Origin: Rugalucina vietnamica
Taxonomy: Eukaryota > Mollusca > Bivalvia > Lucinida > Lucinidae
Assembly: GCA_964017185.1 (NCBI GenBank)
Contig: OZ024884.1
Span: forward strand, 13,927,548 to 13,991,547
Reading direction: 5' to 3'
Length of the DNA stretch: 64,000 nt
The notes beneath the pieces were generated by a model. The model had not been told where the DNA came from, did no database searches, and saw nothing but the letters and a program-made list of their open reading frames with translations. Made by a program: the position numbers and the translations under genes. Shown here in pieces: positions 10,731 through 22,842 of this stretch. The first letter of the stretch is position 1; every line of letters begins with the position of its first letter.

Positions 10731-11590
10731 CCATTTGTTTCTGTGTTCCATTCCTGCTGGCTTCTCTAGTCTTTTGGATGAAACTAAAATTAAGCTGAGT
10801 GCAATGTGAAAAATGCGAGACCGCGCTTGAAAACAGATCGCAGCTATTGAAAAAAAATCGTTGCTCAGAGCACGGGCAAGTATATATATATAAAGCTAGC
10901 TTATTATTCTTTTCAAAATTTTGAGCATGACTATATCATGAGCTAACATTGCAAGAAAAGTGTGGTTGCATGTTGGCCTAGAGTTTATGATTATTGTATA
11001 ATATATTTATTTTAATTATGTTTCCGAATACAATCTAAGATAAAGTTACATTGTGTGAGGTATCTGTCATTAATGCGGCACGTGCCTGCAACGTGACTTA
11101 AGTGCGAATGATCTTTACCGGCTCGAAGATCAAACAAGTCACCGAATCAACAGGTATTGCACGGTGCAATACAGGTCTATGTCATTTTTTTCTTTTGAAA
11201 TCCGGCGGCGACTTCTTAGAATATACATGAATGCAAGTACGAAAGATAGTGGGGAAAAAAAAGAATATTCGAGTTCATGTCTGACTGATTCACATAATCC
11301 GTTCATCCACTGCCCTTTTGTAAAGAAAAGTGTAAAATAAGACCAACAAAGCGCAGGGCAAAAAAAAAAAGGAGAAGAAGCACCAAACGCATCTCTCCAA
11401 CGTGCGCAATTGAATATTATTCGGATATTGGCGGTATTCTTCATTGAACGCGATATATAGAATTGATGCGTCGTTTTGACTAGAATTGATGTGGGGCAAT
11501 CTCCTTACGCCCATTCATGTCGGGGCACATCAAAATCGGTGTTGTCATCCATAACCCTGAAGCTTAAAGCTTAAAAAAGATGCTTTATTT
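10731..11590. other. Unassigned DNA
   Basis: No exon or repeat was recognised. The minus-strand reading frames here show no protein-family features. Confidence 0.5.
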
Positions 11591-11593
11591 ATT

Positions 11594-12012
11594 ATGATTA
11601 GAATGACTGGCATCCTTAAAAAACTAAAATGGGAATCACTGCAGAAAAGAAGGAAGGATAATAGAATTATATTACTTTACAAAGGTCTAAAAGGGAGAGC
11701 AAAAATACCCACGGATGACCTTATCCCCAAAAATAGGCGTTGTAGGAATCAACACTCCTTGGCATTTCAGATACCTTCAGCAAGTACAAATGCCTATTTA
11801 CACAGTTTCTTCCCCCAGACCATTAGAGATTGGAATGAACTCCCTGATTCTCTGATCTCCTCTGCTGAATTGTCAGATGATTGTGTGTCTAAATTTACTT
11901 CTCTTGTGAGAGCTCGGGACTAATCCCCTCCGGTCAAGCCCCATCCCCCCCTGGTGTAGTATTGTCAGTTTGACGTTTCACCAGTAAACTATTCTGATTC
12001 TGATTCTGATAG
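11594..12012 (+). mobile_element. 3' remnant of a non-LTR (LINE) retrotransposon
   Basis: A 109-residue open frame (11594-11923) matches the extreme C-terminus of LINE ORF2 proteins: a basic KRRKDNRIILLYKGLKG segment, then H-S-L-A-F, and the signature SFFPQTIRDWNELPDSL. It is followed by about 65 bp of 3' UTR and a short (TTCTGA)n tail at 11990-12010, the kind of simple-repeat tail that ends CR1/L2/Jockey-type LINEs. All catalytic parts are missing through 5' truncation, which is usual for LINE copies. Confidence 0.75.
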
Positions 12013-12318
12013 TGATACGGCAATATTAATCAATCGGCGTTTTCTTTAATCGAAAGATAATCCGTTAAGAATCGTTGTATGTGTCCAGTGGCGTAGAAAT
12101 TAAGCATAATTATTATAAGCGTAATTCGTAAGAAAAAAGAACAACAGCTGCAAATCGAAGGATAACTGATGATAATTATGTTAATAAAAACAACTAAAGA
12201 AATCTCTCGTCTCTCTTTATTACAAAGATGCCGGTCGTGTTTAGTATCTATTTGTTGGAAATTTGCTCTATTTAACAGAACTAAAATCTACTATTATATG
12301 AATTATGGCGAAGAAAAT

Positions 12319-13271
12319 TTAAGGATGTTCGCTGCCAATGAAAAAGTATTCAAACTTTTTTTCTAACCACTCTTTTTTTTATTCCAAAATACAACACAAG
12401 GCATTTGAAAACAAAATAAATATAGGGTAGTGTGCATTTTTTCAAGCTACATGCCTCTGAATGAGACCTCTGAGCACCATGTTTTAAATTTGGTAAAATA
12501 AATTTAATTTTTAATTCTTTGAAACATACCTGTCTTGAACAAAAATACACTTAGAATGCTTTCAAAAGTCATAATATTTACGTAGCGCAGACAATTTTGG
12601 ACCAAATGCATAGAAAAATTTGCAACTTGGAGTGGATGACAAAATTTTACGATTCCTTTTCCAACCCTACCCCCATACTTGAAAAGTCGGAAAAAATCAA
12701 TATTTTGAAATGTACCAAACCCATATTTGTTGATTCAAACTTTTTCTTGTATTTTCACACAACATAGAACTTGGTAATATTGTTCGAATAAAAGAAAGAA
12801 ATATATAGGGTAGTGAGCATATAAGAGTGAACCAACAACTTGAAAATCGCAATTTTCAGCCTTTTTTCGGCTGTTTTGTTTCTAAAAGCCCATTTCATAA
12901 AACCACCTTAAATTTTAAAACCAACACACCAAAGACACAACAAATGACTTAGAAGACCATGTACCCATATACTGCTGCTAAAATAAACATCGGACCAGTG
13001 CAATTAATTCAAAGCTGTGTAATATTCAAGTTTAATCTACCCTCCCCCCTAAATTTTACTGACAACTAAAATTTTCTGAAAAGTTGCAGAAAATGGGGTG
13101 AAAAAATGAAGTTTCTCAGATTGACAATTTTCATGGCTCATTCAATGCATATTATCAATATGTATTCAAATATAAAATATTAGGAAAATATCTGCAACGG
13201 TTTACGAGATATTCAAGAAAAGAAAAACCGGAAGTTCCGAAATGTCAAATGTTAGCAGCGAACATCCTTAA
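12319..13271. mobile_element. TTAA-flanked TIR element, copy 1
   Basis: A TTAA at each end (12319-12322 and 13268-13271) encloses 945 bp with inverted ends GGATGTTCGCTGC ... GCAGCGAACATCC. It has no transposase ORF. TTAA target duplication is the hallmark of the piggyBac superfamily, so a non-autonomous piggyBac-like element is the inference, although these termini do not match the usual CC-rich piggyBac ends. Confidence 0.75.
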
Positions 13272-13837
13272 ACGATTTATATTTGCTAATATACAAAATT
13301 TCGGACCACATTCAGCGGCCGATAAAAATATTGATTTTAGTCCGGCACGAATATGGCATATTTTCGATGTACCTGGAAGTCGGGTATAAAGTTTTTTTCT
13401 TGATGGATTCTTGCAGGTTAGACATTGCCATTTAAGATTCTGGATGATGACAGCCTGTCATCATTGAGCATTTTGAGAAATTCAAGATGGCGTCCAAGAT
13501 GTCTAAAATAATGAAAAGACATATGTTCTACTATACAGTTTGTCCATAAAATGAATAAAAATTCTATGTTTCCTCACAGCTTTAGTAGGTGTTAACTCAA
13601 TTGTCTTCAATTAATGCTTTTTGGTTAAAAACAAAACAAAGATGGCATCCAACATGGCTGCCAAAATAATATTTTGTATGTTTTACCATATATTTATACT
13701 GTACACATACTTGAGCTTCTTCTGTGTTAGACAGTGTCATAGAATCAATATAATGAACTCTTGAAATCATTGGGCCTTGTAAGAAATTCAAGATGGCATC
13801 CAAAATGTCTGCCAGATACAGAGTATCGGCTGAAGAC
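13272..13837 (+). mobile_element. Fragment of a larger repeat (element E)
   Basis: This segment contains repeated phrases such as CAAGATGGCGTCCAA and GATGGCATCCAACATGG. It matches 17870-18520 on the opposite strand, including GACAGCCTGTCATCATTGAG and a GTCCGGCAC motif. Both TTAA elements appear to have inserted into it. No ORF. Confidence 0.6.
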
Positions 13838-14791
13838 TTAAGGATGTTCGCTGCCAATGAAAAAGTATTCAAACTTTTTTTCTAACCACCATTTTTTTGA
13901 TTCCAAAATACAACACAAGACATTTGAAAACAAATTAAGTATAGGGTAGTGTGCATTTTTTCAAGCTACAGGCCTCTGAATGAGACCTCTGAACACCATG
14001 TTGTAAATTTAGTAAAATTAATTTGATTGTTTAATTCTTTGAAACATACCTGTCTTGAACAAAAGCACACCTAGAATGCTTTCAAAAGTCATAATATTTA
14101 CGTAATACAGACTATTTTGGACCAAAAGCATAGAAAAATTTGCAACTTGAAGTAGAAGACAAAATTTTACGAGTCGTTTTGCAACCCTACCCCCATACTT
14201 GAAGAGTCGGAAAAAATCAATATTTTGAAATGTGCCAAACCCATATTTGTAGATTCAAACTTTTTCTTGTATTTTCACACAACATAGAACTTGGTAATAT
14301 TGTTCGAATAAAAGAAAGGAATATATAGGTTAGTGTGCATATAAGAGAGAACCAACAACTTGAAAATCGCCATTTTAAGTCTTTTTTCGGCTGTTTTGTT
14401 TCTTATAACCCATTTCATAAAACCACCCAAAAGTTTTAAACTAGCACACCAAAGACACAAAGACTGATTTAGAAGACAATGTAAACATATACTGTTGCTA
14501 AAATAAACATCCAGCCAGAGCAATTAATTTGGAGATGTGTAATATTAAGGTTTAATCTACCCTACCCCCTAAATTTGACTGACAACTAAAATTTTCTGAA
14601 AAGTTGCAGAAAATGGGGTGAAAAAATGAAGTTTTTTATATTGACGATTTTCATAGCTGATTCAGTGCATATCATCAATCTGTATCCAAATATAAAATAT
14701 TAGGAAAATATCTAAAACTATTTACGAGATATTCAACAAAAGAAAAACCGGAAGTTCCGAAATGTCAAATGTTAGCAGCGAACATCCTTAA
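13838..14791. mobile_element. TTAA-flanked TIR element, copy 2
   Basis: The TTAA sites are at 13838-13841 and 14788-14791 around 946 bp, in the same orientation and nearly the same length as copy 1, with scattered substitutions throughout. It is separated from copy 1 by only 566 bp. Confidence 0.75.
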
Positions 14792-17314
14792 ATACACTGA
14801 TCTGAAAATGAATGTCTGTTTGCATTTTGATCAAATCATAAAGGCAAATTAAATTGCTTGCGAAGCTAATACATGTACAGTTTTTGCAAGCTGTTAAAAT
14901 TAGAATAAATGTATTTAAGATCGCATCCAAAATGGCCACCAGAAAAGGCACAATTTCCTCTCTGTATATTTTCGGAGTAAAAGTGACACAAAAATTCCAG
15001 ACGGAACATCTAAGTTAATCTTAACAAATGGTTTGTATATATCTTAAGGAATGCACGGCTTTGAATTATCTTTGAAGTAATACAAAGGGCAAATTTAGCA
15101 CATTGCAGTGGTGTTATTCTATTAATGTAAGTTCAGTTTATTTTTACACTATGACCATTTATTATGGATTATATTCAAAATCCATATTAAACTGTCAAAG
15201 TGTAAAAAGATGATAAAAATAGCATTATCATTCATTCATGGATTCATCGGCAGCACGATAAAATTATCAAACAGACATTTATGAGATTAGTAGAAATGAA
15301 GATATTTTCGCTTGAATTGAATACCAATATTATCAGATGCATTTTCACCACACAAATAAAGCCTAGAAACTAGCTTACGTATTAAGTACACAGTGGAGAC
15401 TTATGTACAGTTTGTTTTCTTATTTATAAATATAAGTTGTGTCGGATATGACTTGTTCTATGCTTCAGCTTAGCTACTTTTATTAACAGTATATTGATTA
15501 ACAATATGGAACAAATTTGGAGCTTTGGAACAAATGTACAGGGTGCAGATCTAGAAGATATATACTGTCAAACAATCAACAGCATTGATGACAAGAATGC
15601 CACTGTCGATTTTGCAACTTAAATGGATGAAATAATAAAACATACATTGTAAGTCATGTGTAGCAGGGAAAATGGTGCTTCACCCGAAGGATATGTAAAG
15701 GGCCATTCATATCTAGGGATTTATATATGCAGATATCGGTGTTACAGGAAACGCATTTAAATGCGAAACTCTTATGTTACTTTTGTCGAACTCTAGTAAA
15801 CATACAATACAATATTGATCAATGTCCCGGGGAAATAACTATTCACGGATCCACATCAAACTATTTAATAAAGGAGCAGAAATACATCACCTTAGTGCAA
15901 GACGCGCCATAAATATTATCAAAGGCAAGAGAGCATGAAAATCAGATCAAGGGCACCAGCTCATGGTGCATGCTTTAAGAGTACATGTATATCAATGGCA
16001 ATTAACATGCATGGTTACACAATCCAAGTGTTAGCCTCGACATTTATAATTTCAAAGTCAACGGCACAGCATGAAATAATGCATCAAGGTTTCCAAGTCT
16101 AAGAGCCCGCCAGCTAAGTAATTTGACATTAATTTGGTCAGAGGAGCATGAAATATATGTAAATGTCAAGGGCACCAGCTGAATGTGTGTGCTTGAAAAA
16201 TACATGGGCTGTACATGTATATGAAGGACAAATACTAGTAAAAAATAAGCAATATTTCACAGTTAGCGCTATCTAAGTTATTGATAAACACACTTTAATG
16301 ATAAACATAGTTTGGTAAAACATTGTCAACGTAAATGGAGCATACAAAATAGATCAAGGATACCTGGTCAACATGCATATTTGAAAGTATATGTAGCCTA
16401 AGAAAATTATTGCTATAAGCAGATGCAATAAAACCACAAGTATGCAGCTAAAGACACAGTCTAAAACCATTTGTCCCACAGCATTTTATGATTTATTTCT
16501 GTAAGCCTATGCTTGCTTTGTTGTAACCACCACAGAGCTATGCGGCGCTATGACTTTCACGTTCAATTCAAAAAATGATTCAAGAAGGTGGTCATCAAAA
16601 GGTAAAGGTGGAGTGGTAGAATTAAGTCTCATGAGTCAGCCACCAAAATGACTCAGGCAACATATTTGTCAGATCTGATTTTAAGGCATGATGGCAAATT
16701 GGGATGTTCAACATTTTCAATTATTTCGTAGGTCAAAGTATGGAAGCGTGCAGAAGGAACTCATCCTTATAGTTCATGAGCATTAATTAAATCAGGTGTT
16801 AGGTCAGCATTCCTTTATAGTTAGTCTGTCGGCTGTATGTCTATGACAGTTCTTGCTTTCATTGGAGAATTTAACAAGTGAGGTCTTGCGCTTAAAAGAA
16901 ACAAAGCCGTACATCAGTGTCATCCGCAACAATTGAAGCTTATTTTGGATTTTCATGAATTACAAAAGTGTTTATCTGGTACACAAAGACATCATCTGTC
17001 TGCTTGTTGGTGTATTTATGTCATTCTTTTCAATTGAAACACATTATTACATCTTTTACACATTCTATTTGCGATTTTTGCCTGTACCAACTAGTTTTTG
17101 ATATCATTGCTTCTTTTTTATGAAATTCCGCATACTGTGAAAACTCACAACCTATCAACTTAATAAGCTGCTGCTTGTTGTCAGTGACAGCAAACCACAG
17201 TAAAATGAATCTTGACCAGACCAACTATGTGAGCACGATCTATACAGTGAAGCTCTTGTTATTTTTTAATTATTATTCCTGAGAATTAAACATGTTTAAT
17301 GATGCATTCACTTA
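14792..17314. other. Non-coding DNA with degenerate repeats
   Basis: It begins with more element-E-like sequence (GCATCCAAAATGGCCACC at about 14923). A hairpin lies at 15142-15212. A loose tandem theme of about 200 bp, AGATCAAGG(G/A)(C/T)ACC(A/T)G followed by TACATGTATAT, recurs near 15945, 16160 and 16350. No exon was recognised. Confidence 0.5.
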
Positions 17315-17515
17315 AGGATTGAAATTCAGATTTTTAGCTTTCACTGGATGATGAAAAACATTAGGCTGTTTTAATGTCTGTGAAGCCCGAAGGGCTTCTC
17401 GGAGACATTAAAACAGCTAATGTTTTTCATCATCCAGTGAAAGCTAAAATCTGAATTTCAATACTTATATTTACATTTTATATTATCAGTCAAGTATCAG
17501 ATTTTTAATTGCGCA
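17315..17515. mobile_element. Hairpin element (arms about 60 bp)
   Basis: The arms TTTAGCTTTCACTGGATGAT and their complement flank a short GAAGCCCGAAGGGCTTC centre at 17384-17400. A close copy lies at 31240-31440 in CASD1 intron 1, and both are followed by related downstream sequence. Confidence 0.75.
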
Positions 17516-17520
17516 CATCA

Positions 17521-17800
17521 CCATTCATTTTCATGTTATTTGACATTAAATCCGACTTAACGTAATTTTGGAACAGCCAAAACGTCAAATTTTCGCGCCT
17601 AACGTCATGGCGATACGCGGCCAACGTCACGTCAACAAGAGTAAACAAACAACGTCACTGGATGAGTTCTGACGTCAGTCCGCCCATAGGTGTGGCCTCT
17701 AGACCACGTGACTTAATGTTTTTCATTGGGAAATGAAGAACATCAAGAAAGATACTTTCATCTAGGGCGATTGCAATAAAAATGTAAATATATCAGAAAT
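17521..17800 (+). mobile_element. Downstream half of the hairpin element
   Basis: It matches 33329-33605 closely over about 275 bp (CATTTTCATGTTATTTGACA, GTCAAATTTTCGCGC, CCGCCCATAGG). Because both hairpin copies are linked to this segment, the two form one element of about 480 bp. Confidence 0.7.
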
Positions 17801-17869
17801 AGACAAATGGTTCAAAAGTGTATGTATTAGGAAAATGCGTATAATATTTAAGCTATATATGTTCTGACA

Positions 17870-18520
17870 GCCATCTTGGATTCCATATTTTACTTTAAAG
17901 CCTGGAAAAGGTAACTTATGTTAGATATGTCAATATGTACTAAATAGTAGGATGAAATAACATTTTTCGTTCTGTGAGAGACAAACTATAAAACAGTGCA
18001 TAAACATTTTTTTTCACATGTCATCTTGATTTTCTCGAATTGCTCAATGTTAACAGGGTGTCAGAAGTTGGATATCTATAAAAAGGTCTTACATGCATGA
18101 ATTTCATAAAAAAAACTTAATAGGTCATTTTCAGGCCTAAATGATCAAAATATGTATGTATAAGAAGCTTAGATATGTAAATAGTGTATATACATTAGAA
18201 TTCTTAAAGAAATCTTATTTTGGCAGCCATCTTGGATGTCATTTTTATCCTTAAACCAGGAAACAATAACTTATGTTAGATATAATAATACCTGCTAAAT
18301 TTGTGAGGAAACATAGCATTTTGGTTCATTTTATCAGGCACATTGTATAATAATATATGTATTTTCATTATTTTCTGACATCTTGGACGCCATCTTGAAT
18401 TTCTCAAAATGCTCAATGATGACAGGCTGTCATCATCCAGAATCGTTAATGGCAATGTCTAACCTACAAGAATCTGTAAAGAAAAAAACTTTATACCACA
18501 CTTCCAGGTCAAATTGATTT
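17870..18520 (-). mobile_element. Element E fragment, opposite orientation
   Basis: The reverse complement matches 13272-13837. Internal near-repeats of about 300 bp include CAGCCATCTTGGAT twice, then GACGCCATCTTGAATTTCTC and a GACAGGCTGTCATCATCC hairpin at about 18420. Confidence 0.6.
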
Positions 18521-19051
18521 TGTGCCGGACTATTTTTTTCGCCGATTTACCTGTCTACCTAAGCGACAGACACAGCGGAGGCAAATATCAATATTCAATA
18601 GCAGTTTCAAGACTCGATCTGTATCTGTATTTGACTCTAACACAGTCGTATTATATTCTCAAGAACGATAACTTTGAAAGAGTCAATATCTGTATATGTC
18701 TCTGTATTAAGCTGGACCCCTCTCTGTGTGGCCCTTCTTTGGGAAAGTGAAACATGAAAATGCACCAAAAAGGTGCGAAAAGCACAAAAAAATGACATCA
18801 ACAGAAGCAAGACTGGAGCAGTCAGTGCCTATTGTAAGCGCACTATCAGCGTTAGAGCGAAGCAATTCCTACCAGTTGGGTGAAGAAGGGGGTAGTACTC
18901 TGAACTTCTGCTTATACATAGACTTGGCTCTAGAATCTGCTCTGGCAGACCACCTGAACAAATAAAGAATTTCAAACAACACCCCCTCCCACCCACTTAC
19001 ACACACATCTGAGAAAAAAAAAAACATTAACAGAAAATTAAAACTATTTGA

Positions 19052-19085
<34 letters not shown>

Positions 19086-19800
19086 TTTTGTTTTTTTTTA
19101 ATAGTCAAAATTGGAAGTAGTCTCCACCTCCAGAAAGAAATGAATAATTGAATTAATAAGAAAGACAAATTAAATATATTTATGCACCAGTCATTTGTAA
19201 CCACTGACCCCTCCAACCCCGCCCCCATCCCCACCTACGGGGAAGGGTGGGGGATAGCCACTAAAGAGCAGGGCAATTACTTTTTGAATATCCTCTCAGT
19301 GCAGGGGAAACGACGGGGTTTTGACATCAGGATCCTTACCCCAGGGAGATTTTATATTGCAAAGGGCGGGGCAAAGAGCTAGCAAAGTTTTACCCTCCAG
19401 GTCCCCTGGGGTTGGGGCTTAGGCACTGAAAGCTAAAGTCATAATCCCCGCCCTTCCTGAAGGTGGGGGAGCAATAGTTACAAATAAGCCCCTTACCCAC
19501 ACCAAGGACTTTCTATGGAGTGTGAAAACTCCTTGCCCACACCTAAAAATGTATTCAGCACCTCCCTTCCCCCTGCTATTCCTGCCCCGCCCCCCCCTCC
19601 CCCCCCACCCCAGCTTAAGAATATAGACCCAGCCTATGTACCCATAAATTTCAGAGTTTTTTAAAAATCATACACACGGTTAAGATACAATGACGTTAAG
19701 CTTTACGTAAGGTTCCGGTTTTTATCTATCTTCTCACATTTTAGTTACTTCCTCCTTTACAAAATCTACTACTTGTCATATTTGCGGGAAAAGCAATACA
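18521..19800. other. Non-coding DNA with poly(T) run and old repeats
   Basis: A T-run of about 33 at 19058-19085 extends to 19099 with interruptions. The stretch 19195-19620 is GC-richer, with CCCC(A/T)CC runs and a repeated CTTACCC(A/C)... theme. No splice-bounded ORF. Confidence 0.5.
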
Positions 19801-20030
19801 CATTCCCGCGGGAAGATCACATTGGTCCTAATAGAGATCATGTGATCTAATTGGCGGCAACATCAAAGACAAGGTCCATGTCTGATTGGTCAATAAGCGC
19901 ATGAACTCGAGGTCATATCGTCACGTGACATTGTTATGGTTCATCATCAAAAATAAGCACACGAGTTGCAATTTTTCGCGAGAGGTGTCAAAAAAATCCG
20001 CGAAAATAAAGTTTTTATTCACCGATCGGA
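19776..20030 (+). promoter_or_regulatory. Candidate promoter of the C2H2 gene
   Basis: Three inverted CCAAT boxes (ATTGG) lie at 19821-19825, 19850-19854 and 19885-19889. E2F-like sites TTTGCGGGAAA (about 19780), TTCCCGCGGGAA (about 19804), TTTCGCGAGA (about 19974) and CCGCGAAAA (about 19998) lie within 250 bp of the start codon. The density of such sites in otherwise AT-rich DNA suggests a proliferation-linked TATA-less promoter. This is inference from motifs only. Confidence 0.45.
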
Positions 20031-20208
20031 ATGGCGATGTTGGAAAGGCAAAACTTGATGGATTCATCTGAGCGGCCGCGTCGAAAACGACACGAATCGG
20101 AGCCAAATTACAACGGGGAAGGTGATCGAAGTTTGGAATTGAAAGGCATCATTGAAGTTCTAAATGCCTACCATGACTATGAAGGTGGCATAAATTGCAG
20201 TTTATGTG
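20031..20208 (+). CDS. C2H2 gene exon 1
   Basis: It starts at ATG 20031. A second in-frame ATG at 20037 and a third at 20058 are alternatives. The exon ends after the two zinc-ligand cysteines (CSLC), one base into the next Gly codon, at donor G|GTGAGT. Confidence 0.8.
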
Positions 20209-21315
20209 GTGAGTTATTGTTTGTAATTTGGTTATAATTCTAGAAGTGATTATTTTGACTTACATTTTATGTGTATTTATCTCTGGAACTTTGATTGTGG
20301 AATGGTAAACAGTCCAATTAAAAAGAATAATTGTTTATCAGGGGAGATAATTACACCAATCAGGTTGTCAATAATATAAATAAAGACTAGCACTAGTCTG
20401 TCATCACTGCTGGGTACTGGCATCAGGCTTACTGGTGCAGTGGTACTAGACTAGTACTTGGCGGAATGGTCCTGGGTTTAAGCTCAGGGTTTAAGTCTCA
20501 ACTGGGGTTTCGTTTGGCTCTGAGCACGTCACATCTTCACAGCTTCTATTCTAAGGTATTAACAATCAGAAATTGATTGTTTATGTACATTTCCTCTTCT
20601 GTAGCATATCACGAGCCGTTTTTTTTTTTTTTTGTTTTTTTTTATTCAGTTTTACGTCCCTTTCAAGATTATTTCAGCTCACTTGAGACGGGCCAATCAG
20701 TAGGTGGGAGAAAATGGGAGGTGGGCGAAAATGGGAGAACCCCTAGAAAAACCACCTGACACACCCGCAAGCAGAACTTGGCTTGCCTCACATGTGGCCA
20801 GAGCGGGGCTCGAACCCACACCAGTCACAGAGGTGAGATGATCAAGTGATTAAGAAACACGGGCCGGTTGTGTCAGACCTGGTTGGAAACTATGAAGACC
20901 GGTTTTGCTTGTGTCACAAGTTGTGATGCGGCTCATTGATTGTGGGTTAAGATCCAGTAATATTGTTTCAGGGAAGCTGTATAAGAGCAAGGTTTGCTTC
21001 ATCAAGCATCTTTGGGAACACAGTGTGTACTGGGACAAATTTGACGGCGCCAAAAATCATGAGAGGGTTCTTGCTATTCAGGCTGCGCTTATTCTTTGTG
21101 GACCATTGAAAAGTTCGGGGGAAGGGTCAGAAGTTGTGTCAGATTTGCTTGTCACGTCACCGCACGTTAATCAGGAGAACATTAATGTTGCTACGCCGAG
21201 AAAAGAGACAGTTGGTAAGAAAAGAATATTGCCGCTAGAAGTGCCAAAGACGCCAAAGAAGAAACCCAGGGTCGCTGATGTGCCGAAGAGGAGACCGAAA
21301 CTTGCAGATTTTTAG
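20031..21315 (+). CDS. Two-exon gene: 173-residue single C2H2 zinc-finger protein
   Basis: Exon 1 (20031-20208) and exon 2 (20972-21315) join in phase 1 through a GTGAGT donor and a TTTCAG acceptor. The joined product has a basic N-terminal segment (RPRRKRH, residues 15-21) and an acidic/hydrophobic stretch. It also has one classical finger, C56-x2-C59-x12-H72-x3-H76, whose codon for G60 is split by the intron. An LWEHSVYW segment continues the helix. A Lys/Arg/Pro-rich tail (residues 140-173) with PKTPKKKPR looks like a nuclear-localisation signal. A nuclear nucleic-acid-binding role is plausible, but I do not recognise the family. The intron holds a SINE-A and a MITE-A remnant. An ATTAAA at 21441-21446 is a candidate poly(A) signal. 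The exact joining of a bipartite zinc-finger motif across the intron is strong evidence that this is a real gene. Confidence 0.8.
20640..20860 (-). mobile_element. SINE-A copy in the C2H2 gene intron
   Basis: Reverse orientation: the tail (TTCAGTTTTACGTCCC) is at 20645 and the tRNA-like head, now eroded, lies near 20810-20860. A T-rich run at 20620-20642 is the complement of its A-rich tail. Confidence 0.8.
20867..20936. mobile_element. MITE-A end fragment
   Basis: Only the terminal segment survives (GTGTCAGACCTGGTTGGAAA through GATGCGGCTCA). It ends 36 bp before the exon 2 start. Confidence 0.7.
20972..21315 (+). CDS. C2H2 gene exon 2 (terminal)
   Basis: The acceptor TTGTTTCAG ends at 20971. 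The exon supplies the two zinc-ligand histidines in FIKHLWEH, an RVLAIQAALIL hydrophobic helix and the basic tail, and stops with TAG at 21313-21315. Confidence 0.8.
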
Positions 21316-21536
21316 ATACAATATTGTGATTTGTAGTTGTTACGTTAATTTCTGTTTGTAAAATTGTGCTAGCCACATCATGAAAAAAAATAGAAAACTT
21401 GAAAGTATCTGATTGTTGCTGCATTTGCCAACGCTTAGCAATTAAAATATCTACATATTGTGTTCAGCAGAAATATGTAATTGTGTTCATAGAAATTTGC
21501 TAGATGAAAACTAACCATATTATCTCTTCTTGGGAG

Positions 21537-21758
21537 TGAGGTTGCCTGGTGTTTGAGCGTTGGATGCTCAATCCAGAGGTCCTGGGTTCAAATCCCGCTT
21601 GGGAAATCCCACTTGGGTACCGTTTTGTGTCCTTGAGCAAGGCACATGAATTTTACTGCCTAAAGCACTGGTTAATAACCAGGAAGCAGTAGCCTTGCCT
21701 TATCCCAACATGACTAAAAAATGTTGACTGGGATGTTAAACAAAGCTGTTTGTTCTTG
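21537..21758 (+). mobile_element. SINE-B copy
   Basis: The B-box GGTTCAAATCCC is well kept at 21588-21599. The body (GTGTCCTTGAGCAAGGCACA) and tail (TGTTGACTGGGATGTTAAAC) are complete. Confidence 0.8.
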
Positions 21759-22144
21759 GGACATTGATATTTGCATGCATTTCTATTAGTGATTTGCAAT
21801 TTTTTGCGTTGAGAGAATTCTGAAAAATGAGTGTTTTATTAACAAATATCTAAGAGACTTAACTGAAAGACCATTTTACAGCAATTTTTTTTTTATCAGA
21901 AAACTTTCTACATAACAGAAAATATTATAAAACCCAGTGAGAAAATAACGACATGAATCAATATCATTGTACCCAATGAACAGTTTTCGAAATGCATGTC
22001 CGTTGTGCATAAATTTGATGTATAGATTTGATGAGTTTTACGTTTACCTGTTTTGCTTGCCATTTGTATACTTGTATATTTTTAAGTGACCAGTATCGTT
22101 TGAGCTGCATTATCAGAAAACCTGTCATAATGTTTTCTGACCAG
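21759..22144. other. Unassigned AT-rich DNA
   Basis: No gene or repeat recognised. Confidence 0.5.
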
Positions 22145-22262
22145 GGCCTGAGGTTATAAAACTTCTTTTCTGATTACATGCTCAACTCAGCTGAGCATTG
22201 AATTTAAACAGCACAGAAATGCTGAAATGGCACAAATGAAAAAAGTTTTGTAACCTCGGAGC
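22145..22262. mobile_element. MITE-C copy, internally deleted
   Basis: Both ends are present (GAGGTTATAAAACTTC and AAGTTTTGTAACCTC), but only about 118 bp remain of the usual 240, with the central hairpin missing. Confidence 0.7.
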
Positions 22263-22842
22263 CAGGTTTTCTAATGATGTGGTTTACTTGTGTTGAAGTA
22301 AACTAGCCAAAATAAGTTAAGCCCCATGACCATTGTATTCCATAGGCATAAGATTGATCAAGGGCAATGTTCTATTTCAGAAATATCTAAAGCGACAAAG
22401 TTCTAACTAAACTCAAGTAAGAACCCAGTATTTAAGCACAAGATTTTAATTGAAGATAGAGAAATTTTCTGAGAATACCCAGAATTTTGCAAATTTTACT
22501 GTAGAGATTCAGATAGTAGGGAATGTTTTGGTATGGTTACTAAAAAGCATGTTTCTCCACATAAATTCTTTTGATAAAAATGAAAGCTAGCCCATAGATA
22601 GAAGGTGAATTGCTGCTTGAAGTTCATTACTGAAAATTGTGAGCAAAAATAGTGATTTTGTTTACAATTATGACAAAACAAAGTTGACTCTTTTTACATT
22701 AAGTATATGGAAAATTGTAGCTGGGGCTTAACATATTTTGACCAGTTTATATGACTTGAGTCTGTGATGTGTAAATAAAGCAAATTGTAAATGTGTGTAT
22801 TCGTGTATGTTGAAAATGACAGTACAAAGTTTGTGTAGATTT
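22263..22842. other. Unassigned AT-rich DNA
   Basis: No gene or recognised repeat. The short reading frames here have no family features. Confidence 0.5.
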
